Below, piece by piece: positions 17,606-25,495 of a DNA stretch of 64,000 bases (positions within the stretch are counted from its first letter, which is position 1; each line of letters begins with the position of its first letter). The stretch covers positions 1 through 64,000 of the forward strand of contig NZ_JAHXBG010000038.1 of NCBI RefSeq assembly GCF_020103725.1, in the 5' to 3' direction. Origin of the DNA: Hyalangium gracile (GTDB lineage: Bacteria > Myxococcota > Myxococcia > Myxococcales > Myxococcaceae). The notes under the pieces are model-generated. The model did no database searches. It was not told where the DNA came from and worked only from the letters and a program-made list of their open reading frames with translations. A program made the translations under genes and the position numbers.

Positions 17606-18588
17606 GCTCCTCGCCCGTCTCCCTCGTCGAACGGCTTCGCGCCGCCCGGGAGCGGCGGGGGGCCCTGCTCACCGACGCGAGCACCACCGCCCTCCGCCTG
17701 GTGAATGGCGCCCCGGACGGAGTGCCCGACGTCACCGTGGACTCCTACGCGGGCGTCCATGTCGTGAGCCTCTACCGGGACTTCGCTCCCTCCGAGGAGG
17801 AGGCCCTGCTCGCCGCCGCCCACGAGGCCTGGGCGCCGCGCAGCCTCTACCTGAAGCGCCGCCCGCGCGAGGCCCGCGTGGTGGCCAACACCGCTCGGGA
17901 CGTGGTGGCGCCGGAGCAGCCCGCCCGGGGCGAGCCGGTGGAGTCCCTCGAGGCGCTGGAGAACGGCCTGCGCTTCCTGATCCGCCCGGCGCAGGGGCTC
18001 TCGGTGGGGCTGTACCTGGACATGCGCGAGACGCGGGCCTGGCTGCTGGGGCAGGTGAAGGGCCTCTCCGTGCTCAACCTCTTCTCCTACACCTGTGCCT
18101 TCGGCGTGGTGGCTACCGCGGGAGGCGCCCGGCGCGTGCTCAACATCGACACCAGCCGCCGCGTGCTGGACTGGGGCGAGGAGAACGCCCGCCTGAACGC
18201 TCAGGCCGTGGACCGCTACGACTATGTAGCAGGGGACGTCTTCGACTGGCTGGGGCGGCTGGCGAAGAAGGGGCAGGGGTTCGATGTCGTCATCTCGGAC
18301 CCACCCTCCTTCTCCACCACCCGCACCACCCGCTTCTCCGCGGCGAAGGACTACCCGCTGCTGGCCGAGGCCGCCGCGCGCGTGGTGGCCCCCGGGGGGC
18401 GGCTGGTGGCCTGCTGCAACCTCTCCACCCTGCCGCCTCGGCGCTTCGAGGCCATGGTGGCCGAGGGCCTGGGGCGCGCGGGCCGGCAGGGGCGCTCCGT
18501 CCTCTCGCTCGGCCCCTCTCCGATCGACTTCCCGTCCTCCCCGGAGGCCCCTCCCGGTCTCAAGGTGAACGTCGTTCAACTGCGTTAG
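17602..18588 (+). CDS. Class I SAM-dependent methyltransferase, RlmI-like
   Basis: A 328-residue protein matching the catalytic part of 23S rRNA m5C1962 methyltransferase RlmI/YccW. It has the RFLIRPAQGLSVGLYLDMRETR segment split over about residues 125-150, SAM motif I VLNLFSYTCAFGVVA, the acidic motif LNIDTSRRVLDW, DPPSFS (motif IV), and a C-terminal ending in LKVNVVQLR. RlmI is normally about 390 residues with an N-terminal PUA domain; here the N-terminal region is shorter and the PUA domain is not apparent. ATG at 17602 overlaps the previous stop as ATGA. The target may be rRNA but could differ. Confidence 0.85.
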   Translation: MSSSPVSLVERLRAARERRGALLTDASTTALRLVNGAPDGVPDVTVDSYAGVHVVSLYRDFAPSEEEALLAAAHEAWAPRSLYLKRRPREARVVANTARDVVAPEQPARGEPVESLEALENGLRFLIRPAQGLSVGLYLDMRETRAWLLGQVKGLSVLNLFSYTCAFGVVATAGGARRVLNIDTSRRVLDWGEENARLNAQAVDRYDYVAGDVFDWLGRLAKKGQGFDVVISDPPSFSTTRTTRFSAAKDYPLLAEAAARVVAPGGRLVACCNLSTLPPRRFEAMVAEGLGRAGRQGRSVLSLGPSPIDFPSSPEAPPGLKVNVVQLR

Positions 18589-18631
18589 AGTCGCGGCTCT
18601 GTCACGCTTATCGGCTATTGTTCCGAGCCCG

Positions 18632-19822
18632 ATGTCCTCCAGCCCCGCGACCCGAGACTCCAGCCGCTTCGGCAAGTACCGACTCATCGACCGCATCGCG
18701 GTGGGCGGGATGGCGGAGATCTTCCTGGCGCACCAGGTGGATGGCGAGGGGCTGGAGCGGCCCGTCGTCATCAAGCGCATCCGCCCGCACCTGTCCAAGC
18801 ACGCCACCTTCGTGAAGATGTTCCTCAACGAGGCGCGGCTGGCGGCGCAGCTCAACCACCCCAACATCGTGCAGATCCACGACCTGGGGAAGATCGGTGA
18901 GAGCTACTTCATCGCCATGGAGTACATCTTCGGCCGGGACATGCGGAAGGTGATCCCCAAGGCCGAGGAGCTGGGGATTGCCTTCCCGCTGGTGTACGCG
19001 CTGCGGATCGCCTCGGACGTGTGCTCGGGGTTGCACTACGCGCACAAGAAGGTGGACCTGTACGGCAACCCGCTGAACATCGTCCACCGGGACGTGACGC
19101 CCGAGAACATCTTCGTGTCCTTCGATGGCACGGTGAAGCTGCTGGACTTCGGCATCGCCAAGGCCGCCAACCAGGTGGAGCAGACGCGCTCGGGCGAGCT
19201 CAAGGGCAAGCTCAGCTACATGAGCCCCGAGCAGTGCCACGGCAAGCCCCTGGACTGCCGCAGCGACATCTTCTCGGTGGGCGTGGTGCTCTACGAGTGG
19301 CTCACGGGCTTCAGGCTCTTCACCGGCGAGTCCGAGGTGGCGGTGATGCGCAGCATCACCGATGGGAAGATCTACGCCCCGTCCTACTTCAAGGCGGACA
19401 TCCCCGAGCCCGTCGAGGCCATCCTGATGAAGGCGCTCGAGAAGGATCGGGATCGGCGCTACCAGACGGCGGGGGAGATGCGCGCGGCGATCGACGCGTT
19501 CCTGAGCACCTACGAGTTCACCCCCACGCCGCTGCACCTGTCGAACTTCCTGCGGCAGCTGTTCCACGACGAGCTGCGCGAGGAGCAGGGCCGGCTGGTG
19601 AAGCAGACCACCAGCTCGGACGAGGTGCTGGTGCTGGATGACGAGGTGACGCCCATGGCGGCCAACCCCATGCGAGAGGGCCGCAGCCCCTCCGAGCGGC
19701 TCCTCAGCCTCACCCTCCCCGGGGAGCAGGTCGAGGCGCTCGAGGCCATCGCGCAGCGCAGCGGCGTGAGCGTGAACAAGATGGTGGGAGAGCTGCTCGC
19801 GGCCTGGCTCAAGTACCGCTAG
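18632..19822 (+). CDS. Ser/Thr protein kinase with ribbon-helix-helix-like tail
   Basis: A 396-residue Hanks-type kinase (domain about residues 13-285). The glycine loop is IAVGGMAEIF, the VAIK motif is VVIKRI, the catalytic loop is HRDVTPENIF (Val-Thr replacing the usual Leu-Lys, common in myxobacterial kinases, so the catalytic Lys is absent at its usual place), and then DFGIAKA and MSPEQ. A linker follows, and the last 45 residues, LSLTLPGEQVEALEAIA and SVNKMVGELLAAWL, resemble a ribbon-helix-helix DNA-binding fold. There is no transmembrane segment, so it is cytosolic. Such a fusion could couple phosphorylation to DNA binding. The truA gene starts 23 bases downstream. Confidence 0.9.
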   Translation: MSSSPATRDSSRFGKYRLIDRIAVGGMAEIFLAHQVDGEGLERPVVIKRIRPHLSKHATFVKMFLNEARLAAQLNHPNIVQIHDLGKIGESYFIAMEYIFGRDMRKVIPKAEELGIAFPLVYALRIASDVCSGLHYAHKKVDLYGNPLNIVHRDVTPENIFVSFDGTVKLLDFGIAKAANQVEQTRSGELKGKLSYMSPEQCHGKPLDCRSDIFSVGVVLYEWLTGFRLFTGESEVAVMRSITDGKIYAPSYFKADIPEPVEAILMKALEKDRDRRYQTAGEMRAAIDAFLSTYEFTPTPLHLSNFLRQLFHDELREEQGRLVKQTTSSDEVLVLDDEVTPMAANPMREGRSPSERLLSLTLPGEQVEALEAIAQRSGVSVNKMVGELLAAWLKYR

Positions 19823-19845
19823 GTCGACGGAGGCTGCTGGACGCC

Positions 19846-20643
19846 ATGCCTCGCGTGAAGCTGGTCCTCGAGTATGACGGAACGCGTTATGTGGGCTGGC
19901 AGGTGCAGCCCAACGGGCGCTCCATCCAGGCGGAGCTGCGGGAGGCGCTGGGCCGGCTGCTGGGCGCTCCGGTGGAGGTGGCGGCGGCGGGGCGGACGGA
20001 CTCGGGAGTGCACGCGACGGGGCAGGTGGTGTGCTTCGACACGGAGCGCCAGCTGCCCCTCAAGGCGTACTTCATGGGGCTCAACGGCCTGCTGCCCGAG
20101 GACATCGCCGTGGTGCGCGCGGAGGAGGTGCCGGCCGCGTTCGATCCGAGGCGCTGGTCTCGCGGCAAGCGCTATCGGTACCGGGTGAGCAACCGGCCCA
20201 CGCGCTCGCCGCTGCGGCGGCACACGCACTGGGAGATCTACGCTCCGCTCCAGGTGGAGGCCATGGCGCGCGCGGCCACGCACCTGCTGGGGCGGCATGA
20301 CTTCTCGGCGTTCCGGGCGTCGGACTGCCAGGCGGCGCACGCGGTGCGCGAGGTGCGCCGGCTGGCCGTGGAGGGCACGGCGGGGGACGCGGTGTTCTTC
20401 GTGGTGGAGGGCACGGCGTTCCTCAAGCACATGGTGCGCAACCTGGTGGGGACGCTGGTGGAGGTGGGCAAGGGGCGCAAGCCGGAGGCATGGGTGGCCG
20501 AGGTGCTGGCGTCTCGGGACAGGACGCGGGCGGGGCCCACGGCGCCACCGCAGGGGCTGGTGCTGGAGGAGGTGTTCTACGGAGAGGGGCCGCCTCCTCG
20601 CACGGCTGGGGACTCGGCGGACGTGTTCGACGACGAGCCGTGA
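19846..20643 (+). CDS. truA: tRNA pseudouridine synthase A
   Basis: A 265-residue enzyme that isomerises U38-U40 in the tRNA anticodon stem. Family motifs are YDGTRYVGWQVQPNGRSIQ, the catalytic GRTDSGVHATGQV with Asp52, FDPRRWSRGKRYRYRV, HDFSAFRASDC, and FLKHMVRNLVGTLVEVGKG. Length is normal, with a short acidic C-terminal extension (ADVFDDEP). It follows the kinase gene closely and may be co-transcribed. Identification is secure. Confidence 0.97.
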   Translation: MPRVKLVLEYDGTRYVGWQVQPNGRSIQAELREALGRLLGAPVEVAAAGRTDSGVHATGQVVCFDTERQLPLKAYFMGLNGLLPEDIAVVRAEEVPAAFDPRRWSRGKRYRYRVSNRPTRSPLRRHTHWEIYAPLQVEAMARAATHLLGRHDFSAFRASDCQAAHAVREVRRLAVEGTAGDAVFFVVEGTAFLKHMVRNLVGTLVEVGKGRKPEAWVAEVLASRDRTRAGPTAPPQGLVLEEVFYGEGPPPRTAGDSADVFDDEP

Positions 20644-20679
20644 CGCCTGCGGGCCGGGCTTGGGCTAGGCTCCGGCGGC

Positions 20680-21399
20680 GTGAGCTCCAAGCCGCCCAAG
20701 GTTCTAGACTCGCTGCGCGTCCGTGTTCGCCGCCTCCAGTTCATCGTGGGGATGGGTTTCCTCTCGCTGGTGGTCGGCTCGGTGCTCACCGTGAGCCTGA
20801 CGGTGCGGCTGAGCGAGCGTGTCCAGGGGATGCAGGTGGAGCCCCTGCGCGTGCTCATCGCCATCGTGCTGGAGCACCTGTGGGTGCTCGGGGTGCTGCC
20901 GGTGATGTGCTACGGCGCCGCGCGCATCCTCGAGCTCAGGCCTCTGTCGACTTCGTTGGGGGCGGCGTTCTCGGGACAGCTCTTCGTCTTCGCGCTCTCG
21001 TTCGTCCGGGATGGCTTCGAGGGGCTGTGGGCGGGGTGGTTCTACACCTCGCTGCGAGTCATCGCGTTCTCCGCGGGAGTGTTCCTGTCCCATAGGGCGG
21101 TGGTGCGTGGGCGTGCCGCGGCGGCCCAGGGCGCGGCCAAGGCACAGAAGCAGGCCGAGGAGCGGAAGGCCGAGTACATGGAGTTCCTGAAGGATGCCGA
21201 GCGCGGAGCGGAGAAGTCCGCGCAGCGTGAGGCGGAGCGGGCCGCGGCGGCGGCTTCGGTGGGTGGGGCGGCGGTGGCTTCGGCGCCGGCAGTGGAGAGC
21301 ACTGCTCCCGCGATGGGCGCTACCGTGGAGCCTGCCGCTCCGAGCGCGGCGAGCCCCGAAGCTCCCGCGGAGACGAAGGCCCCGACGGCGGAGGGGTGA
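20680..21399 (+). CDS. Four-helix membrane protein with Ala-rich cytosolic tail
   Basis: A 239-residue protein of no recognised family. Four hydrophobic segments (about residues 20-42, 60-80, 88-108 and 118-138) are followed by a charged, Ala/Lys/Glu-rich coiled-coil-like stretch (about 140-195) and a low-complexity Ala/Pro/Glu tail to the end. The start is GTG at 20680, 36 bases after truA. The tail composition resembles flexible linkers of envelope proteins. It precedes the toxin gene by 56 bases on the same strand, but a functional link is not implied. Confidence 0.65.
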   Translation: MSSKPPKVLDSLRVRVRRLQFIVGMGFLSLVVGSVLTVSLTVRLSERVQGMQVEPLRVLIAIVLEHLWVLGVLPVMCYGAARILELRPLSTSLGAAFSGQLFVFALSFVRDGFEGLWAGWFYTSLRVIAFSAGVFLSHRAVVRGRAAAAQGAAKAQKQAEERKAEYMEFLKDAERGAEKSAQREAERAAAAASVGGAAVASAPAVESTAPAMGATVEPAAPSAASPEAPAETKAPTAEG

Positions 21400-21455
21400 G
21401 CTGGCGGCGAGGCGGTCCTCCAACCTGAGTCCTCCTCGTAGGAAGGGGGTGCCCG

Positions 21456-22820
21456 ATGGGGCCGTGGCAGGTGCTGTGGAAGGCCGAAGCGCTGGTTCTG
21501 GCGGTCATGGTGCTCGGGTGCAGCGGCACGCCGCAGCGGGTCCGGGTGGAAACCGGAGCCGGGGGAGAAGGCATCGTCCTTCTTCCTCGCACCGTTACCG
21601 TGGAACCGGTGGAGGTGACGCCGGAGGAAACCACCCGTGCCATCCAGAGATTGGCGCGAGAGGTGCGGCTTCTCGGCTCCCCACGTGAGACGGCGGAGCG
21701 GTTGTTCCAGCTCGACGCGCTGTACGGCGATTACCTGTACCTGCTGCGAGAACGGAAGCTGGTCCCGCTCGATTCAGGCGCGCCCCTGGAAGGGACGCTG
21801 ACGGAGGCGGAGCAGCAGTGGGTCCGCCGGTACAAGGGCTGGTGTCAGAGCGCCCATGGCGTCGAGGGCGATTGCCTGGGAGGCGCGCTCATTGGCGGGA
21901 AGTACCTGGATCTGCAGGGCCGCTACATGTGGGCGATGGCTCTGAGCAAGAGCCCGGTGCTGGAGGAGTTCGAGAAGGCGCTGGGGGAGATGGTGAGCCT
22001 GCAGGCCGTCATGCAGGCGGCGACGTGGACAGTGGTGACGCTGCTGTTCCTGCTGGCGCTGCCCGAGCCTGTCACGAAGTTCATCGCCGCGTGGGCGACG
22101 GCGGCGCTCATTCTCTGGGTGGGTGCCCGGACGCTCTACAACCTGGTGACGGGCTGGTTCCAGCTGATGGAAGAGGTGAAGGCTGCGCGCACCTTCGAGG
22201 AACTGCGTGAGGCGGGAGAGAAGTTCGGCAGGTTGTTCTCGAGAGAGGCGGCTCAGGCGTTCGCCATGATGGCGATGGCGGTGCTGACGCACACGACGGC
22301 AGGATTCGCCAAGCAGGTGGGGACGCTGCCCGGTTCAGCGCAGGTGTCGATGCGGGCTGTTGGCCAGGAAGGCCTCCTGCTGTCCGAGGTGGGAGCAGTG
22401 GAGTCGGTGGCGGTGACGGCGGAGGGGTTCGTCGTCACGCTGCCCCCGGGCGCGGTGGCGATGGCGGCACGCGGTGGGCGAGGCGACCGCACGCAGAAAC
22501 ATCACATCGCGACCGTTGCTAATGAGAAATCCACCTTGCGTGGAGGCCCTTGGACTCCGCGATTCCGGGAGCTTTTCGCCAAGGCCGGATTGCGGCTGAA
22601 GGATCTGGAGAATGTGGTGCCCATTCCAGGGCACAAGGGCCCTCACCCCGAGCGTTACCATCGGCTCGTCTACACGCGACTGGACGATGCAACGAGAGGC
22701 TGTCGTAGCATCGCCGAATGCCGAGCGAGGCTGACGCGGGCACTCGACAGGCTGGCTCAGGAGATAGCTGCGCCAGGCACCGAGCTGAACCAGCTCGTCA
22801 CCCAAGGTAGGCCACGATGA
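21456..22820 (+). CDS. SitA-like lipoprotein toxin with AHH-type nuclease domain
   Basis: A 454-residue predicted lipoprotein. The signal peptide ends at the lipobox VLGC (Cys22). A conserved helical middle region includes two hydrophobic segments (about 190-225). The C-terminal 110 residues carry an AHH/HNH-like nuclease signature: QKHHIATV (His349-His350), PWTPRFRELFAKAGL, ENVVPIPGHKGPHPERYH. This layout (lipoprotein N-part plus variable toxin tip, immunity gene directly downstream) is that of the polymorphic SitA toxins which Myxococcus passes between kin by TraA/TraB outer-membrane exchange. The stop overlaps an ATG of the immunity frame (ATGA). The nuclease assignment rests on motif and context; its target is unknown. 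Confidence 0.75.
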   Translation: MGPWQVLWKAEALVLAVMVLGCSGTPQRVRVETGAGGEGIVLLPRTVTVEPVEVTPEETTRAIQRLAREVRLLGSPRETAERLFQLDALYGDYLYLLRERKLVPLDSGAPLEGTLTEAEQQWVRRYKGWCQSAHGVEGDCLGGALIGGKYLDLQGRYMWAMALSKSPVLEEFEKALGEMVSLQAVMQAATWTVVTLLFLLALPEPVTKFIAAWATAALILWVGARTLYNLVTGWFQLMEEVKAARTFEELREAGEKFGRLFSREAAQAFAMMAMAVLTHTTAGFAKQVGTLPGSAQVSMRAVGQEGLLLSEVGAVESVAVTAEGFVVTLPPGAVAMAARGGRGDRTQKHHIATVANEKSTLRGGPWTPRFRELFAKAGLRLKDLENVVPIPGHKGPHPERYHRLVYTRLDDATRGCRSIAECRARLTRALDRLAQEIAAPGTELNQLVTQGRPR

Positions 22821-22828
22821 GGGGGTCC

Positions 22829-23392
22829 ATGCCCAAGCGCTTCTTCGAACTCCACGACGATCTGTATGTCCGAGGGCGTTGGCACCTGAAGAACCCCACT
22901 GATGGCAAAGGCCGCAAGCTGGACGATTGGGACTTCAGGCTCGGTACGCCCGTGCATGTCGAGGGGCGGTTGAAGATCCGCATCGAACAAGAGGGAAAAC
23001 CACTGGACTTCTCCGAGACGAACTCCCGGATCCCTGTGGTTCACGTCAGGGTCGCAACAGCCTTCCTGGAACTGGCTCCTGACGACGTGCAACTCATCCC
23101 CGTGGATATCGAACGCCAGCCAGAGCAGTACCTGGTCCTGGTCGCCACACGCTTGATTCGATGCATCGACGAGAAGACCTCGAAGGTGCAGTTCTGGCAA
23201 CCGGAGGATGGTCTTCCCGAGAAGGTGGGCCAGTACTACGCCGTGGACCACATGCGTGTGGACAAGGCGAAGATTGGAGACGCTCGGGTATTTCGTCCCG
23301 ATGGGTGGCCCGGCAGCCTCATCGTCTCCGAGGAGATCAAGGACGCCTTGGAGCGCATGGGCGCCACCGGCGCGAAGTTCGAGGAGGTCTGA
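22829..23392 (+). CDS. Imm11-family immunity protein (MXAN_0049-type)
   Basis: A 187-residue protein of the Imm11 family (DUF1629, prototype MXAN_0049). Family features are the opening KRFFELHDDLYVRGRWHL, the LDDWDFRLGTPV segment, LDFSETNSRIPVV, LAPDDVQLIPVDI, and an ending with RPDGWPGSLIVSEEIKDAL. I prefer ATG at 22829, preceded by AGGGGG at three bases' distance and giving the family's usual MPxRFFEL start; ATG at 22817, overlapping the toxin stop, would add four residues. It should neutralise the upstream SitA-like toxin in the cytosol of sibling cells. Lower GC codons in this pair (for example tca, aaa, gat) differ from flanking genes, consistent with transfer of a toxin/immunity cassette. 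Confidence 0.85.
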   Translation: MPKRFFELHDDLYVRGRWHLKNPTDGKGRKLDDWDFRLGTPVHVEGRLKIRIEQEGKPLDFSETNSRIPVVHVRVATAFLELAPDDVQLIPVDIERQPEQYLVLVATRLIRCIDEKTSKVQFWQPEDGLPEKVGQYYAVDHMRVDKAKIGDARVFRPDGWPGSLIVSEEIKDALERMGATGAKFEEV

Positions 23393-23596
23393 CGACCACG
23401 GAGCGTGAGGTGATCCGCCACACCCATGGCTTTTCGCGACGATGAAGCCTGGAGTGCTGGCCGCGTGCCACGTCATTCCAGCTATTTGGGCCCAATCCCT
23501 CGGTGTTCCAGGTCTGGCGTGCTTCCTGCTCTGAAGGGGAGCGCTGCCACAACCTGCTGGAAGGCCCGCTGAGTCCGGCTCGCCAGGGAGGGTGAC

Positions 23597-25363
23597 GTGT
23601 CGCGCCGCCTCATCCACCTCCGTCTCGCCCATGTCCTCCTGCCCTTGCTGCTGTGCTCCTGGGCCGCGGTGGCCGCCGAGCCCACGGGCTCCAACGCCGC
23701 CGCCCTCGAGCCGGCGGCTTCGGCTCCGGGCCTGCTGCCGCGCAAGAAGTCCTCGCCCGCCGCGGCTCCCCGGCCCGCAAGCCCCTCCCGCTCACCGGTC
23801 TGCTCCCCCGTCAGTGACTACCCGGACAACCGCTGCATGGCCCGGCAGCCGCTGTGCGAGCAGGATCTCGCCATCGGCCGCACGGCCTGGAAGTACTTCG
23901 AGAACAACCTCCAGCCGCAGACAGGGCTGGTCAACGCCGCGGACAACTTCCCGTCCACCACCATGTGGGACCTGGCCTCGTCGCTGGCCGGCACCATCGC
24001 CGCCGAGCAGCTGGGCTTCATCACCCGCAAGCAGTTCGACGATCGCGTCACCCCCATGCTGGCCTCCCTGTTGGCGCTGCGGCTCTACCAGGACGAGCTG
24101 CCCAACAAGGTCTACAACACCGTCACCGGCGAGCTGACGGACTACGTCAACAAGCCCTCGAAGGATGGCGTCGGGTACTCGGCGCTGGACATGGCGCGGA
24201 TGCTCTCCTGGCTGCAGCTGCTGGGCTGCATGTATCCGAAGTACGTCCCGCCCGTGCGCAACATCGTCCAGCGGTGGAAGTTCCACCGCATGGTGCGCGA
24301 CGGCCAGCTCTACGGCGCCGCCATGAACGCCTCCACTCGCAAGGATGTCTCCATACAGGAGGGCCGCCGGGGCTATGAGCAGTACGCGGGGAAGATGTTC
24401 GCGCGCCTGGGCTTCGATCAGCGCATCTCGGCCACCTATCGCAACGCCTTCGCCAGCTCGGTGGACATCTACGGCGTGCAGGTGCCCATCGATACGCGGG
24501 ACCCGCGCATGCTGGGGGCCTACAACTTCGTGGTCACCGAGTCCTATGTGCTGGACGTGCTCGAGTTCGGCCTGGATGAGGAGAATGGCTCGCTGATCAA
24601 CGCCATCTACGAGGTGCAGAAGCGGCGCTGGCAGCAGACCGGCATCGCCACGGCGGTCTCCGAGGACAACATCGATCGGTCGCCCTACTTCATCTACAAC
24701 AGCATCTATGCCGCCGGCACGGCGTGGGCCTCCCTCACGGACAAGGGCGTGCGCCACGACGGGCTGAAGACGATCTCCACCAAGGCGGCGCTGTCGCTGG
24801 CGACCCTCTTCCCCCAGGATCCGTACTCCGCCGTGCTGCTCAACGCGGTGGGCAGCGCGTACTCCCCGGAGCGCGGCTGGTACTCCGGCGTCTACGAGAG
24901 CGGGCTCGGCTACAACAAGGCCATCACCGCCAACACCAACGGCATCATCCTCGAGGCGCTGCTCTACAAGGCCGTGGGTCCACTCCACGAGATGTGCGCC
25001 CGGTGCCGTCGCACGCCGGAGGTGGTGGCGCCTCAGGTGGTGGAGGCCAGCCGCAACTTCGCCGAGTATGCCTCCGCCGCCGCGTACGCCCCTTCCTTGC
25101 CGCAGCCCACGTATGTCCTCGTGGCCGCGCCCGACCCCGCGCCCGCAGCAGCTCCCCCGGCAGCTTCGAAGCCCGCGCCCGCGGGTGCCAGCCCCGCCTC
25201 CGCGGCTCCCAAGCCCGCGCCCGCGGGTGCCAGCCCCGCGCCCGCGGCTCCCAAGTCCGCGCCCGCGCCAGGCGGCGCCTCCCCGCAGGTGGCGGCCTCT
25301 CCGTCCGCTCCGGCTGCTGCTCCTCGGGTCGTCCCCGCGTCCGCTCCCGCCCCCGCGAAATGA
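23597..25363 (+). CDS. Secreted DUF3131 protein with Ala/Pro repeat tail
   Basis: A 588-residue protein. A signal peptide (HVLLPLLLCSWAAVAAEP) is followed by an Ala/Pro linker, a DUF3131 domain (about residues 90-465) and an Ala/Pro/Lys-rich tail (about 500-588). DUF3131 motifs are AWKYFENNLQPQTGLVN, FPSTTMWDLAS, ELPNKVYNT, GYSALDMAR, QEGRRGYEQYA, and ITANTNGIILEALLYK. The all-helical pattern suggests an alpha/alpha toroid like glycoside hydrolases, but no activity is established. The start is GTG at 23597. A paralogue (35831-37177) is encoded in the GT2 operon nearby, so both likely act on the same exported polysaccharide, this one in the periplasm or outside. Confidence 0.88.
   Translation: MSRRLIHLRLAHVLLPLLLCSWAAVAAEPTGSNAAALEPAASAPGLLPRKKSSPAAAPRPASPSRSPVCSPVSDYPDNRCMARQPLCEQDLAIGRTAWKYFENNLQPQTGLVNAADNFPSTTMWDLASSLAGTIAAEQLGFITRKQFDDRVTPMLASLLALRLYQDELPNKVYNTVTGELTDYVNKPSKDGVGYSALDMARMLSWLQLLGCMYPKYVPPVRNIVQRWKFHRMVRDGQLYGAAMNASTRKDVSIQEGRRGYEQYAGKMFARLGFDQRISATYRNAFASSVDIYGVQVPIDTRDPRMLGAYNFVVTESYVLDVLEFGLDEENGSLINAIYEVQKRRWQQTGIATAVSEDNIDRSPYFIYNSIYAAGTAWASLTDKGVRHDGLKTISTKAALSLATLFPQDPYSAVLLNAVGSAYSPERGWYSGVYESGLGYNKAITANTNGIILEALLYKAVGPLHEMCARCRRTPEVVAPQVVEASRNFAEYASAAAYAPSLPQPTYVLVAAPDPAPAAAPPAASKPAPAGASPASAAPKPAPAGASPAPAAPKSAPAPGGASPQVAASPSAPAAAPRVVPASAPAPAK
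25169..25252 (+). repeat. Two tandem 42-bp units inside the DUF3131 tail
   Basis: Two near-identical 42-bp units (25169-25210 and 25211-25252) each encode KPAPAGASPA(S/P)AAP, and a third, degenerate unit follows. They build the flexible C-terminal tail of the secreted DUF3131 protein. In-frame repeats like this change copy number easily, so tail length may vary between strains. Confidence 0.85.
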
Positions 25364-25495
25364 GACGCCTCGCGGCGGCCCGGCAGCCCACGGCCCGGGG
25401 CGAGCGGCTCGCTCTTCTGCCTGGCGCGCTCCGGGGCATGGGTCGCTCCTCGGGCGCGGCTTCGAAGGCGACCCCTCGACAGGAGCGGAACTCGG

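Noticed and set aside
25169-25252. Possible CRISPR-like repeats
   Set aside because: The two 42-bp units are contiguous, without spacers, and in frame inside the DUF3131 coding sequence.
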